Notes under the pieces: generated by a model | Seen by the model: the letters and a program-made list of their open reading frames with translations, nothing else | Database searches by the model: none | What the model was told of the DNA's origin: nothing | In this document: positions 19,624 to 28,709 of the stretch, piece by piece | Position numbering within the stretch: the stretch's first letter is position 1 | How the letters are laid out: every line of letters starts with the position of its first letter | Source of the DNA: an uncultured Crocinitomix sp. | GTDB lineage: Bacteria; Bacteroidota; Bacteroidia; Flavobacteriales_D; Crocinitomicaceae | Assembly: GCA_937136425.1 (NCBI GenBank) | Contig: CAKZON010000055.1 | Location: forward strand, 1-64,000 | Reading direction: 5' to 3' | Length of the DNA stretch: 64,000 bases | Made by a program: the position numbers and the translations under genes

Positions 19624-20643
19624 CTATTCCAGCCAATTTACAAAACCTTTCATGACCTCATTCCAATGTCCTTTTTCATAATTTGTTCTTCCGTCTGGAG
19701 TTAATTCGAAGAAGTTATGTTCTAACCCTAAATATCTTTTAAGAGTTAAGTTGTTTTTATTTTTCTCAATAAAAAACAAAGGAACTATATCGCATAAATC
19801 TGCCGTTCTATCCTCTGTTCCATAAGCTAAATAAATAGGAATGTCTAATGAAAGCCAATCATCATAATAAGTCTCAGTAAATGTTTTCCAAGCAATTAAA
19901 CTTGGATTAGCAGCAATTGAATCTTCATTGTTAATTTCATTATAAAAAGCATAATTATCATTCATTATTGAATCCGCTCGCTCCCAACTTATAAGTCCCA
20001 TTTGAGCGTTTAATCTTGCTTCGCGCACATATTGATCAATTCTGCCGAAAGGATTGGCTGCAAACATTCCTAAATGCGTCACTCTTTTATTTTCTACCGC
20101 AATTTTAGTTGCGATTTTAGTTCCTTGCGAATGACCGGCAACAACCAAAGCTTCATTATTTACCCATTTTTGTTTTTTCAAAAATTTCAAAACAACAGAC
20201 GCTCTTTGAACATAATTATCTAAATAATCTGCTTCAACATATGACGTTAAAAATTGATTCTGATTCGCTGCATTTGGAATGTATTGAAAACTACTATTCA
20301 AATTCTCCTTTTTAGCCAAAACGGGCGTTTTAGGCATTGAAATAATCACTAAATGATAATTTTTGACAATTTCTTTTTGATCAAAATTAGAAATGCCACC
20401 CCCTATAAAATAATAGCCATAACCATCCACTTCACAAAACAACGGAACTGGTAATGATCCTTGGCACCATAGAAAGATCGGCTTCTTTTCATTCAAAACT
20501 GTATCAACAACAATAAAGTCAATAGTATCTCTTTTTTGTTCAATGGAGAATAAAGTTGCTTTGTTTTCTATGACAGTTCCTATTTGACTGAAACTTTGCA
20601 AACATATAAGCTGAAGGATCAATGTGATTGTTATATTTTTCAT
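19624..20643 (-). CDS. Secreted alpha/beta hydrolase
   Basis: A signal peptide (to about residue 20, SFSQ) leads into an alpha/beta-hydrolase fold. The nucleophile elbow is AGHSQG with Ser172, the acid is probably in YGTEDRTAD and the base His in GLEHNFF near residue 313. The overall length of 339 fits periplasmic or secreted esterases and peptidases. The substrate cannot be predicted. No T9SS domain is present, so it probably stays in the periplasm. Confidence 0.85.
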   Translation of the reverse strand: MKNITITLILQLICLQSFSQIGTVIENKATLFSIEQKRDTIDFIVVDTVLNEKKPIFLWCQGSLPVPLFCEVDGYGYYFIGGGISNFDQKEIVKNYHLVIISMPKTPVLAKKENLNSSFQYIPNAANQNQFLTSYVEADYLDNYVQRASVVLKFLKKQKWVNNEALVVAGHSQGTKIATKIAVENKRVTHLGMFAANPFGRIDQYVREARLNAQMGLISWERADSIMNDNYAFYNEINNEDSIAANPSLIAWKTFTETYYDDWLSLDIPIYLAYGTEDRTADLCDIVPLFFIEKNKNNLTLKRYLGLEHNFFELTPDGRTNYEKGHWNEVMKGFVNWLE

Positions 20644-20727
20644 TTTTTTTTCGGGTGACAGATAATGCCGAAATATAACAATTATATTCTCCCGAAATGG
20701 GAATTTAACATACCTTAAGACATCAAT

Positions 20728-22704
20728 TTATTGCACTACCAATCGTTCAGTAATGGTCTCATCATTCACATCCATTTCAAGCATATACACACCACTACTT
20801 AAAGTGCTAATATTAACCTCTACCTGCATAAGTTGAGGTTGTGCTTGGTAAACTAACTGGCCATCTGCAGCATAGATTCTCAAAGCATTTATAATTTGCG
20901 AGGAGTTAACTTGAAAACTTCCACTACTTGGATTAGGGTACACATTAAATGTTACTGGGGCTTGCTCAACTACACCAGAAAAGAATTCCACAGTAGCTTC
21001 GCGTCCATGACTTTCATTATAGAAGCTTCCGCTAGCATTTTCCTTTAATTTAACAGCCTTAACCATGTATGTATAAACTCCAGCCTCTGGAACAGACACA
21101 TCTGTACAACTAGTTTCTGTAATGATTTCGTCATTTACTTTTGCCCAAAGTCCACCTTCTACTCTACGGTAAACATTATAGCCGTCGACAAAAGGATCTG
21201 TACTAGCTCCCCAGTTTATCATTGTGTTTTCTGCTTCAGTTGCAGCTGCAACAACACCAGGAGGCGCTACATAATACATGCGAATTGTTGGATCACCTAA
21301 TTGTGCAACATGAACTCCCTCGTAAGTAATCACTGCTCCTCCTCCAATCGTCAATGAAAAATAGTCAGAATATAAATCCTGTGAGACCTGAGCCGAATAA
21401 CCAATATTTTCGCCCAATGCCATATGTTGATAATGAAAATTGGGACGTCCTACCCAAGCACATGCCAAAGTTCTTCCGCCTGCTATTGAAGCTCGCAACA
21501 AATTATTTGGAGTATCCCAATCTCCAAAATTGTTACCGTAAAGCATTGTGAAAGTAGATTCGTTAAAACCGTCTGCAATATGATTAGTTGTTAATGCAGA
21601 ACCTCCATTAATACCATTTGCTAATGAATAAGTTCCGTCTCCTGATCCAAACGACCATAAATAATCACTCCCACCATTCAATGTTGTCCAATAATCATCT
21701 TCATGAACTTCATCTGGTCCAAAAAATGCGGTAAAGTTTCGAATGGCGTTCTGTGAAAACCCTTCCAATGAATATTCTAAATCTCCTTGATCAAATAACC
21801 CTCCATCGGTTGGAATGTATTCTGCCATTTTAAATTCATGAGCTTTATTCAAGTAATTACGCAACAAATCTTCTTCCGATTCATCAAAAGCAGATAGGTT
21901 GTAAAAATCTACTCGGCTCATTTGTAATGTTACTTGAGAAGGTATAACACTTTGATCAAACTTTCCGTCTCCCGGAATATTATCATTACGCGGATCTATT
22001 GCTGTTTCAATTGTCACATCCGTGTCTGTCCATTCTCCATACATATCTGCATAGTACAAATCTGCAGGCCAAGCTCCGCGGTGATAATACAAATAGTCTG
22101 GATATAAATTACCAGAATACGGCACAGCTACATGACCTAATAGATACAATCCTACCAAATTATCTAAAGCTGCGTATTGTTCTAGAATTAAATCTTTTAC
22201 TTCTGGTGGAGTACTAGTTGAATCCACTATTAGTTTTGTTACCATCCACCCATCTGTGTACATATCGTACTCCAGCATATCTAATTCTGTAGACAAAGCA
22301 TCTGCGTGACGTTCATCAACTAACAATAATAAATCTCCTTTGTTTGGATTTAAAGTTGTTTCTATACCCGAATTAATATAACTCCAAGCATTAACCGCTC
22401 CACCTGTACGTAATTGATTCATATATTCATATGATCGACCAATAACCACATTGGTATCTGTCCATTCTAAAGCACCCCCAGCTGAAACGCTTCCAACGCT
22501 TGTTCCCCAACCAACCGTTCCTTTTTCTTTTTTCCAAATAAAATATGTTTCACCTCCAATTGCATTTGGTAACCATTTTAGAGTTATTGTTGCAGGGTCC
22601 TCATTCACCTCTGCCCACATTTGAACTGTCCAGTTATGTGAACCATCTTGAGCAAAAGAAGTTGATACAAAAAGAAGTATAAAAAGAGTAAAAATTGATT
22701 TCAT
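20728..22704 (-). CDS. T9SS cargo, gingipain-like (C25-like) protein
   Basis: The ATG at 22702-22704 gives a direct signal peptide (MKSIFTLFILLFVSTSFAQ). The 658-residue product shows features of the caspase-like C25 fold: GDLLLLVDE followed by a helical region, GLYLLGHVAVPYSG, a late GRTLACAW strand and HVAQLGDPTIRMY, which resembles the GDP(S/T)xR motif at the end of gingipain catalytic domains. The usual GHG of the catalytic His is not clear, so activity is doubtful. A fibronectin-like domain and a C-terminal T9SS domain (YPNPSSGSF ... ERLVVQ) follow. The protein should be exported to the surface. Confidence 0.8.
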   Translation of the reverse strand: MKSIFTLFILLFVSTSFAQDGSHNWTVQMWAEVNEDPATITLKWLPNAIGGETYFIWKKEKGTVGWGTSVGSVSAGGALEWTDTNVVIGRSYEYMNQLRTGGAVNAWSYINSGIETTLNPNKGDLLLLVDERHADALSTELDMLEYDMYTDGWMVTKLIVDSTSTPPEVKDLILEQYAALDNLVGLYLLGHVAVPYSGNLYPDYLYYHRGAWPADLYYADMYGEWTDTDVTIETAIDPRNDNIPGDGKFDQSVIPSQVTLQMSRVDFYNLSAFDESEEDLLRNYLNKAHEFKMAEYIPTDGGLFDQGDLEYSLEGFSQNAIRNFTAFFGPDEVHEDDYWTTLNGGSDYLWSFGSGDGTYSLANGINGGSALTTNHIADGFNESTFTMLYGNNFGDWDTPNNLLRASIAGGRTLACAWVGRPNFHYQHMALGENIGYSAQVSQDLYSDYFSLTIGGGAVITYEGVHVAQLGDPTIRMYYVAPPGVVAAATEAENTMINWGASTDPFVDGYNVYRRVEGGLWAKVNDEIITETSCTDVSVPEAGVYTYMVKAVKLKENASGSFYNESHGREATVEFFSGVVEQAPVTFNVYPNPSSGSFQVNSSQIINALRIYAADGQLVYQAQPQLMQVEVNISTLSSGVYMLEMDVNDETITERLVVQ

Positions 22705-22958
22705 AGGGTGTGGTTTATACTTATGAAGATAATTTTTTTTCTGCAATTTTAAAAATCTACTTATAACGAAATCAGTATGTTATTAACCAAACTCCTTCTC
22801 CAACCCTTTAATCTACTCATTTTATAGAATATATGGCTTTTCTAATTTTTAACGTTAAAAATTTTGAATGTTAATTTATTGGAACATAATATTTTAAGAT
22901 TCCATTAATGTAGAGCATTTGTAATGATGATTTTCAATTAGATACAGTCTATTTCTCT

Positions 22959-22966
22959 TATATTTG
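22959..22966 (+). promoter_or_regulatory. -7 box before the lectin gene
   Basis: TATATTTG matches TAnnTTTG exactly and ends 18 nt before the ATG. No convincing -33 box is seen at the right distance. Confidence 0.45.
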
Positions 22967-22984
22967 ATTAGCTTAAAATAAATA

Positions 22985-23812
22985 ATGATGAAAAAAGGAA
23001 TACTCTCTCTAGCAACACTATTAACAGTTGGTACTGTTAATGCTCAATGCGTGGACGAAGCAAATGTCTACTCATTTACCTTTGACGGTAAAAATTATGA
23101 ATTAATCAAAGAAAACAAAAACTGGCCAGATGCAGCTGAATGTGCAGTAGACAGAGGCGGAGCTTTAGTAAGAATCGATTCTGAAGAAGAAAATGCAGCG
23201 CTGTTTGCTGCAATTGAAGATGCAGAAGTAGATGCAGGTGAAACTGTAGCACCTGACGGGGGTGGAGGCTCTTATATTTGGCTAGGTGGCACGGACCGAG
23301 CAGAAGAAGGTGTTTGGATTTGGGACATAAATGACGACGACGAAGGAGATCAATTTTGGGAAGGTGCGGTAGACGGAACTCCTGTTGACGGTTTATACAA
23401 TAATTGGGGAGATGAACCTGATGATTTTGGTTCATTACAAGATGGTGCTGCAATGTCCATCAACGGCTGGCCTTTGGGTGTTGCAAGTGAATGGAATGAT
23501 GTAAATGATGATGACAATGAGTTATATTTTTTCGTAGAATATGAGCCTGTAGATGGTTCTGGAATAGAGGAAGATAACAATAGCTCAATTAGTATTTATC
23601 CTAATCCTGTAGCCGATTTATTATTCATCAACACAACTACTGATGTCCAAATTGAAACCTTCAACTTTTATGATGTGGCTGGACAATTGGTTCAAGTTAG
23701 TACTGATAATTGGGTAGAGGGAATTGATGTTTCTAATCTACAAGGAGGAACCTATTTTATTGAAATCAGATTAGATAACGGTGTAATCTTTACTGAAAAG
23801 TTTATAAAATAG
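22985..23812 (+). CDS. C-type lectin domain protein, T9SS cargo
   Basis: After a signal peptide ending in VNAQ, residues about 25-190 form a C-type lectin-like domain: YELIKENKNWPDAAECAVDRGGALV at the start, YIWLGGTD, YNNWGDEPDDFG in place of the EPN motif, and EWNDVNDDDNELYFFVEYE with the WND calcium strand. EPD instead of EPN or QPD may change sugar preference, and the domain carries an unusually acidic insertion. Residues about 195-275 are a T9SS sorting domain (IYPNPVADLL ... EKFIK). It is probably a surface adhesin or carbohydrate-binding protein. Confidence 0.87.
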   Translation: MMKKGILSLATLLTVGTVNAQCVDEANVYSFTFDGKNYELIKENKNWPDAAECAVDRGGALVRIDSEEENAALFAAIEDAEVDAGETVAPDGGGGSYIWLGGTDRAEEGVWIWDINDDDEGDQFWEGAVDGTPVDGLYNNWGDEPDDFGSLQDGAAMSINGWPLGVASEWNDVNDDDNELYFFVEYEPVDGSGIEEDNNSSISIYPNPVADLLFINTTTDVQIETFNFYDVAGQLVQVSTDNWVEGIDVSNLQGGTYFIEIRLDNGVIFTEKFIK

Positions 23813-23834
23813 AGATGCATTCGCATATTCGCAC

Positions 23835-23842
23835 TACCTTTG
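23835..23842 (+). promoter_or_regulatory. -7 box before the DEAD-box gene
   Basis: TACCTTTG is a perfect TAnnTTTG box ending 16 nt before the GTG start of the helicase, which supports that start. Confidence 0.5.
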
Positions 23843-23858
23843 GGCAAAATTGTGAATT

Positions 23859-25202
23859 GTGACTTTTGAAGATTTAAATTTAGGACGACCTTTAATGAAT
23901 GCATTGGAGGATTTAGGGTACACCACCCCTACTCCAATTCAGCAGGAGGTTTATTCCACTATTTTGTCAGGAAAAGATGTTGTGGGTGTTGCACAAACAG
24001 GGACAGGTAAAACGTTTGCTTATATTTTACCGATTCTAAGGCACCTTAAATATTCAGAACAAAAACATCCTCGTATTTTAGTTTTGGTTCCAACCCGCGA
24101 ATTAGTTGTGCAGGTAATGGGAGAAATTGAAAAACTATCTACTTATATCAATGTACGGATTAAAGGAGCCTATGGGGGGACTAACATTAATACACAAAAA
24201 CAAAATGTGTATGACGGTTGTGACATTTTAGTGGCAACACCTGGCCGCTTATTAGATTTGGCATTATCAGGAGTATTGCGCTTAAAAAAAATTCAAAAGT
24301 TAGTGATTGATGAGGTAGACGAAATGTTAAACCTTGGATTTAGAACACAGCTTACCAATTTGCTTGATATACTTCCGGAAAGAAGGCAAAACTTACTTTT
24401 TTCAGCAACAATGACCGCAGATGTAGATGCAGTTATAGATGCTTTCTTTAATAGCCCTCATAAGTTCACTATTGTTCCCGAGGGAACACCTTTGGACAAT
24501 ATTGAACAGCGAATTTATCATGTGCCAAACTTTTATACAAAAATTAATTTATTAGAACATTTGCTAGCAGAAGATGAAAGCATGACTAGAGTTCTAATTT
24601 TTGCAGAAAGTAAAAGATTGGTAGACCGCCTAGAAGAAAGAATAGCCGAAAATCACCCAGATGAAATTGGTGTTATTCATTCCAACAAATCGCAAAACTA
24701 TCGTTTAAGGTCAATTGAGCGCTTTCAAAATGGCATGCACAGAATTTTGGTTGCAACTGACTTGATTGCTCGTGGAATTGATTTTGAAAACATTACACAT
24801 GTTATCAATTTTGATACACCTGACTTTGCTGAAAATTATTTGCATAGAATAGGACGTACAGGTAGAGCTGAGGCCAAAGGAATCTCAATTACTTTCACTA
24901 ACGAAGTTGAAGTTGAATATCAGACGGAAATAGAGAATTTAATGAATTATAAAATTCCACACTTTGAAATTCCTGAGGAAGTTGAAATATCAACCGTTTT
25001 CACACCCGAAGAGCAGCCAAACTTAGCTGATAAAAACTATTTGCCTGAAGTTACTCGAAAAGGTGTAAAGAAAGAAACACATCAGAAAAAAGCGAAAAAT
25101 CTAAAGGAAAACAAAGGAGGATCGTATCGAGAAAAAATTAAAGCGAAATATAAAAAGCCTAAAACAAGAGGACAAAAACCGCGCGGTAAAAAGAGAAAAT
25201 AA
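23859..25202 (+). CDS. DEAD-box RNA helicase
   Basis: The start is a GTG at 23859 that begins directly with the Q-motif region (FEDLNLGRPLMNALEDLGYTTPTPIQ). Motif I is AQTGTGKT (residues 45-52), motif II is DEVD instead of DEAD, motif III is SAT, and motif VI is HRIGRTGR. After the two RecA domains a basic tail from about 395 (many Lys, RGQKPRGKKRK at the end) should bind RNA. These enzymes unwind RNA in ribosome assembly or mRNA decay. The DEVD variant keeps both acidic residues and should be active. Confidence 0.93.
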   Translation: MTFEDLNLGRPLMNALEDLGYTTPTPIQQEVYSTILSGKDVVGVAQTGTGKTFAYILPILRHLKYSEQKHPRILVLVPTRELVVQVMGEIEKLSTYINVRIKGAYGGTNINTQKQNVYDGCDILVATPGRLLDLALSGVLRLKKIQKLVIDEVDEMLNLGFRTQLTNLLDILPERRQNLLFSATMTADVDAVIDAFFNSPHKFTIVPEGTPLDNIEQRIYHVPNFYTKINLLEHLLAEDESMTRVLIFAESKRLVDRLEERIAENHPDEIGVIHSNKSQNYRLRSIERFQNGMHRILVATDLIARGIDFENITHVINFDTPDFAENYLHRIGRTGRAEAKGISITFTNEVEVEYQTEIENLMNYKIPHFEIPEEVEISTVFTPEEQPNLADKNYLPEVTRKGVKKETHQKKAKNLKENKGGSYREKIKAKYKKPKTRGQKPRGKKRK

Positions 25203-25223
25203 TTATTAACCTCTATTCGCTTA

Positions 25224-25943
25224 TTACTTAAAAATAAAGTTTTGCTTTTTGTGTGAAGCAGGATCAAAAGGAATTAATCCAGTCTCTGTTTGAATAAAGG
25301 CCTGATAATTTAAGCTTCTTAAAAACTCAAAGCATTTATCTCTATTCTCATTTTCCCAGAGTTCTAAATACACAACTGGTTTGTCTTTTTTCAATAAGTT
25401 TTGAGCTCCTTTTAGTGCAAAATATTCAAAATTTTCAATGTCCATTTTAATACCTGCAATTGGTTCTCCATTCGCTATATCGTCCAAACGCTCACAATTA
25501 ACATCAATTTGCTCTCCTTCATTCCATTCATCAATAGAATCATGAACGACATGAGCCAATCCTTGCATTTTCACCTTACCATTTAATGGCAGTACCATTT
25601 TAAGTACTGTTTTTTCATCTCCAACAGCACTTGGAACTAATTCTACATTTGTTAATTTATTTCGATCAACAATTTGTTTTAGAATTGCAAAGTTGTCAGG
25701 CATTGGTTCAATTGCAATGATCTTACGATCTTTAAATTGTGTGGAAAGATGGTAGGTCATTATACCGATATTTGCGCCCACATCCATTATTGCGCCCTCT
25801 TTTTCTATGGCGTCCATAAAGGCAAAGAAATCTTTCTCCTTCGCATCATTTTTTAGCGTACGAATTTTGTATTTCGAAAACACACGTAGGTAACGTTCGT
25901 ACCCGAGCGTATTTTGTAGGATATACTTGACAAAATTCTTCAT
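25224..25943 (-). CDS. FkbM-family methyltransferase
   Basis: The ATG at 25941-25943 (239 residues) is preferred over one three codons upstream. The SAM-binding motif I is GAIMDVGANIGIMTYHL, followed by KIIAIEPMPDNFAILKQIVDRN (motif II acid) and the FkbM signature IKMDIENFEYFALKGAQNLL. FkbM enzymes O-methylate sugars or other small hydroxyl compounds. The divergent glycosyltransferase only 50 bp away suggests a joint role in glycan decoration. Confidence 0.87.
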   Translation of the reverse strand: MKNFVKYILQNTLGYERYLRVFSKYKIRTLKNDAKEKDFFAFMDAIEKEGAIMDVGANIGIMTYHLSTQFKDRKIIAIEPMPDNFAILKQIVDRNKLTNVELVPSAVGDEKTVLKMVLPLNGKVKMQGLAHVVHDSIDEWNEGEQIDVNCERLDDIANGEPIAGIKMDIENFEYFALKGAQNLLKKDKPVVYLELWENENRDKCFEFLRSLNYQAFIQTETGLIPFDPASHKKQNFIFK

Positions 25944-25980
25944 AGCGGTCACAAAAATAGGATAAAATTAAAGAAAGCCA

Positions 25981-25988
25981 TAAATTCG
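25981..25988 (+). promoter_or_regulatory. -7 box before the glycosyltransferase
   Basis: TAAATTCG differs from TAnnTTTG in one position and ends 5 nt before the ATG, so the mRNA would have almost no leader. Confidence 0.35.
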
Positions 25989-25993
25989 CCACA

Positions 25994-27124
25994 ATGAGAA
26001 TAGCGATCAATACTCGTTTTTTATTAAAGAACAAAATGGAGGGCTTTGGCTGGTTCACCTTCGAGACGGTAAAACGAATTGTAGAATCACATCCTGAACA
26101 TGAATTTATATTCTTTTTTGACCGCGCATATGATCCTAAATTCATTTTTTCGGACAATGTGAAACCTGTTGTTTTAAATCCGCCTGCCAGGCATCCTATT
26201 CTTTTTAAAATTTGGTTCAACTACTCCGTAAAACGTGCTTTAAAAAAGTACAAAATTGATCTTTTTTTCTCACCTGATGGTTTTTTATCACTAACTACTG
26301 AAGTCCCTCAGGTAGGCGTTATTCATGACATTAACTTTGAGCACTTCCCAGAGGATTTACCTAAAGCTCCAAGAAATTATCTAAAAAAATATTTTCCTTT
26401 ATTTGCAAAAAAAGCCGCACACCTCATTACCGTTTCTGAGTTTTCTAAGCAAGATATTGCAAAAACGTATAATGTTCCTACTGACAAGATAACAGTAGCA
26501 CATAATGGTGGAAGTGATGCCTTTAAGCCTGTTAATGAAGTTGTAAAATCAAAAATTGAAAAAGAATACACCAACAACAAGCCGTACTTTATTTTTGTTG
26601 GGGCTTTACACCCAAGAAAAAACTTAGGCCGTTTATTAGCTGCATTTGATCGCTTCAAAAAAGAAACCAATTCAGAAAATCAACTCCTAATTGTTGGAGA
26701 AAGTTTATGGAAAAACGAAGGCTTTGCAGAGAAACTTGATCAAATCGAACATAAAGATGCCATCCATTTTTCTGGTCATGTTGACTTAGATACACTCACA
26801 AAACTAATGGCGAGTGCAAGAGCCCTTACCTTTGTTTCTTATTTTGAAGGATTTGGTATTCCTCTAGTAGAGGCCATGAAAGCCGGGACTCCTATTTTGT
26901 CAGGAAACAAAACTTCTTTACCCGAAGTTACTGGTGATGCTGGAATATTAGTAGACCCATTTTCTATAACCTCCATTTATGAAGGGTTAGTTGAAATTGA
27001 GACCAATGAAGAATTGAGAAAGAAACTTGTTCAAAAGGGACTAGAGCGTGGGCAATTATTCAATTGGGATTTTACTGCTGAAAAAATCTGGAAGGTATTA
27101 GATGCTGAATTAAAGAAGAGATGA
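25994..27124 (+). CDS. Family 4 glycosyltransferase
   Basis: The 376-residue GT-B enzyme has an N-terminal domain with the acceptor-binding GxGWFTFE start and a C-terminal donor domain with FVGALHPRKNLGRLLAAF and the EX7E-type motif FEGFGIPLVEAMKAGTP. This is the retaining GT4 family, which transfers sugars from nucleotide donors onto cell-surface glycans. The sugar is unknown. It faces the FkbM methyltransferase and is followed by the twin palindromic repeat. Confidence 0.92.
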   Translation: MRIAINTRFLLKNKMEGFGWFTFETVKRIVESHPEHEFIFFFDRAYDPKFIFSDNVKPVVLNPPARHPILFKIWFNYSVKRALKKYKIDLFFSPDGFLSLTTEVPQVGVIHDINFEHFPEDLPKAPRNYLKKYFPLFAKKAAHLITVSEFSKQDIAKTYNVPTDKITVAHNGGSDAFKPVNEVVKSKIEKEYTNNKPYFIFVGALHPRKNLGRLLAAFDRFKKETNSENQLLIVGESLWKNEGFAEKLDQIEHKDAIHFSGHVDLDTLTKLMASARALTFVSYFEGFGIPLVEAMKAGTPILSGNKTSLPEVTGDAGILVDPFSITSIYEGLVEIETNEELRKKLVQKGLERGQLFNWDFTAEKIWKVLDAELKKR

Positions 27125-27154
27125 ACCAAGTAGCGGAATATAGTATTCAAAGTA

Positions 27155-27275
27155 GTCTATCGCTGGATTACAAATCCAACGAAACAGCAAAGCCATGACG
27201 AATTAATACCGTTCGTCATACAAAACGCGTTAAGGACGCATTTCGCACATGAGCTGTGCAGGATTTGTAATCCTG
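27155..27275. repeat. Palindromic 121-bp element, copy 1
   Basis: The element begins with GTCTATCGCTGGATTACAAA and ends with GGATTTGTAATCCTG; the 13-mer GGATTACAAATCC near the left end is the exact reverse complement of the 13-mer near the right end. Inside are ATGACGAA/TTCGTCAT (8-bp stem) and GCACA/TGTGC. The layout of nested hairpins resembles REP/BIME-like elements. A second copy starts 149 bp further on. Confidence 0.85.
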
Positions 27276-27303
27276 CTTTTTTTTTCACGGCTACAATATA
27301 AAA

Positions 27304-27424
27304 GTCTATCGCTGGATTACAAATCCAACGAAACAGCAAAGCCATGACGAATTAATACCGTTCGTCATACAAAACCCGTTAAGGGCGCATTCTGCACATG
27401 AGCTGTGCAGGATTTGTAATCCTG
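27304..27424. repeat. Palindromic 121-bp element, copy 2
   Basis: The copy has the same 121-bp length and orientation as copy 1 and I count four base differences, all in the 30-bp region before the last hairpin. The terminal inverted 13-mers and the ATGACGAA/TTCGTCAT stem are unchanged. The 28-bp spacer between copies holds a T run. Confidence 0.85.
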
Positions 27425-27551
27425 TACTTATTTACGCTAGGCTTCATTACACAGCCTATTCCATCACACTTAGGAGTCCAAAGATTCAGTTGCTTTAACA
27501 ATGCGTAAATCACTTATTTTCACTATCTTGGTTTTGAATAAAAAATAAACT

Positions 27552-28640
27552 ATGTTATTAAAAAATACACTCTTATTTAGCGCTGCAGTTCTGGTTTCAG
27601 GACTTGTTACAGCGCAAACCACAACTCGAACACCGTTGTATGAAACTTTTACTTCGTCTACATGTCCTCCGTGTGCACCTGGTAATGTTCACTTAGAAGA
27701 TTTATTTGCTCAGCCTGAAAATGAAGGAAAATTTACTTCATTGAAATATCAAATGAGCTGGCCTGGAACTGGGGATCCTTATTATACAGCAGAAGGCGGT
27801 TCAAGAAGAAGTTTCTATGGAGTTAGTTCTGTACCTCGATTAGAAATTGATGGAGGATTTGATGCGGGCCCAGTAGGACTTACACAAGACGATATGGACG
27901 CGGCTTATGCAGTAGAATCTGTTGTTGAATTAAATGCTTTCTATCAAGTAAATGAGGCGACAAATACAGTTACTGTTCAAGTTGACGTAACTGCCTTGCA
28001 AGAATTAGAAAGCTCTGGAGGTTTATTTTTGCATTGTGCAATTTTTGAAAAACAAACAACTGGTAATGTTAAAACAAATGGTGAAACTGAGTTTGAACAT
28101 GTAATGAAGAAAATGGTTCCAGGTATTGGTGGAACTTATTTAGGAGGTTTAGATGAAGGTGAAGTTGTTAATATTGATCTTGAGCACGAATTTGCAGGAG
28201 ACTATGTTCTTCCTCCTGATGCTACTGATCCTGTTGATCATGATGACGAGCATTCTGTTGAAGAGTTTTCTGATTTAGGTGTAGTTGTATGGGTACAACG
28301 TAGCTCTACAAGAGAGGTTTACCAATCAATGTATGCTTTGGAAGGTACAGCAAGTATCGAAAACAACGAGCTTGAAGCAATCACTCAACTTTCAATTTAT
28401 CCCAATCCAACAAGTGATTTAGCTATGGTAACATATGCTACTGCAGCTGATGCTGGAAATGTAACAATTTCAGTTTATGATAATGCTGGTAAACTTGTAA
28501 AAGAAGAAATTGTTCCAACTAACGGAACAGAAACAATGACACATAATATTGATACTAAAGATCTAGAAAACGGAATGTACATTGTTACATTAAGTACTGA
28601 AGAGGGTAAGAAAACAGAAAAATTAAGTGTAATGCATTAA
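27552..28640 (+). CDS. Omp28-like protein with CPPC motif, T9SS cargo
   Basis: After a signal peptide (to about residue 22) the protein starts with a thioredoxin-like region, LYETFTSSTCPPCAPGN (Cys38 and Cys41), and SVPRLEIDGG with the cis-Pro loop. The middle is a beta-rich Omp28-type domain, and residues about 285-362 are a T9SS sorting domain (IYPNPTSDLA ... EKLSVMH). Omp28 of Porphyromonas is a surface fibronectin-binding-type lipoprotein. The CPPC site suggests redox or disulfide activity outside the cell, not demonstrated. A terminator follows. Confidence 0.87.
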   Translation: MLLKNTLLFSAAVLVSGLVTAQTTTRTPLYETFTSSTCPPCAPGNVHLEDLFAQPENEGKFTSLKYQMSWPGTGDPYYTAEGGSRRSFYGVSSVPRLEIDGGFDAGPVGLTQDDMDAAYAVESVVELNAFYQVNEATNTVTVQVDVTALQELESSGGLFLHCAIFEKQTTGNVKTNGETEFEHVMKKMVPGIGGTYLGGLDEGEVVNIDLEHEFAGDYVLPPDATDPVDHDDEHSVEEFSDLGVVVWVQRSSTREVYQSMYALEGTASIENNELEAITQLSIYPNPTSDLAMVTYATAADAGNVTISVYDNAGKLVKEEIVPTNGTETMTHNIDTKDLENGMYIVTLSTEEGKKTEKLSVMH

Positions 28641-28661
28641 TAATAGCACTTGTAATAAACT

Positions 28662-28695
28662 AAAAAGTCCTGACAAATTTGTCAGGACTTTTTTT
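28662..28695. terminator. Bidirectional intrinsic terminator
   Basis: A 16-bp perfect stem, AAAAAGTCCTGACAAA (28662-28677) and its complement (28678-28693), has A runs on the left and T runs on the right, so it can end both the Omp28-like gene and the convergent smpB gene. As written there is no loop, so the inner AT pairs would open. Confidence 0.88.
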
Positions 28696-28709
28696 ATGTA
28701 AAACATTCT

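Noticed and set aside
23106..23453. Minus-strand frame of 115 codons rich in Leu, His and Gln
   Set aside because: It is antisense to the C-type lectin gene and its bias comes from the acidic Asp/Glu codons there.
27157..27345. Minus-strand frame of 62 codons
   Set aside because: It is made almost entirely from the palindromic 121-bp repeats, so the similar ends of its protein only mirror the DNA repeat.
27155..27424. CRISPR array
   Set aside because: Only two copies of 121 bp with a 28-bp spacer; repeat length and internal hairpins do not fit CRISPR and no cas gene is near.
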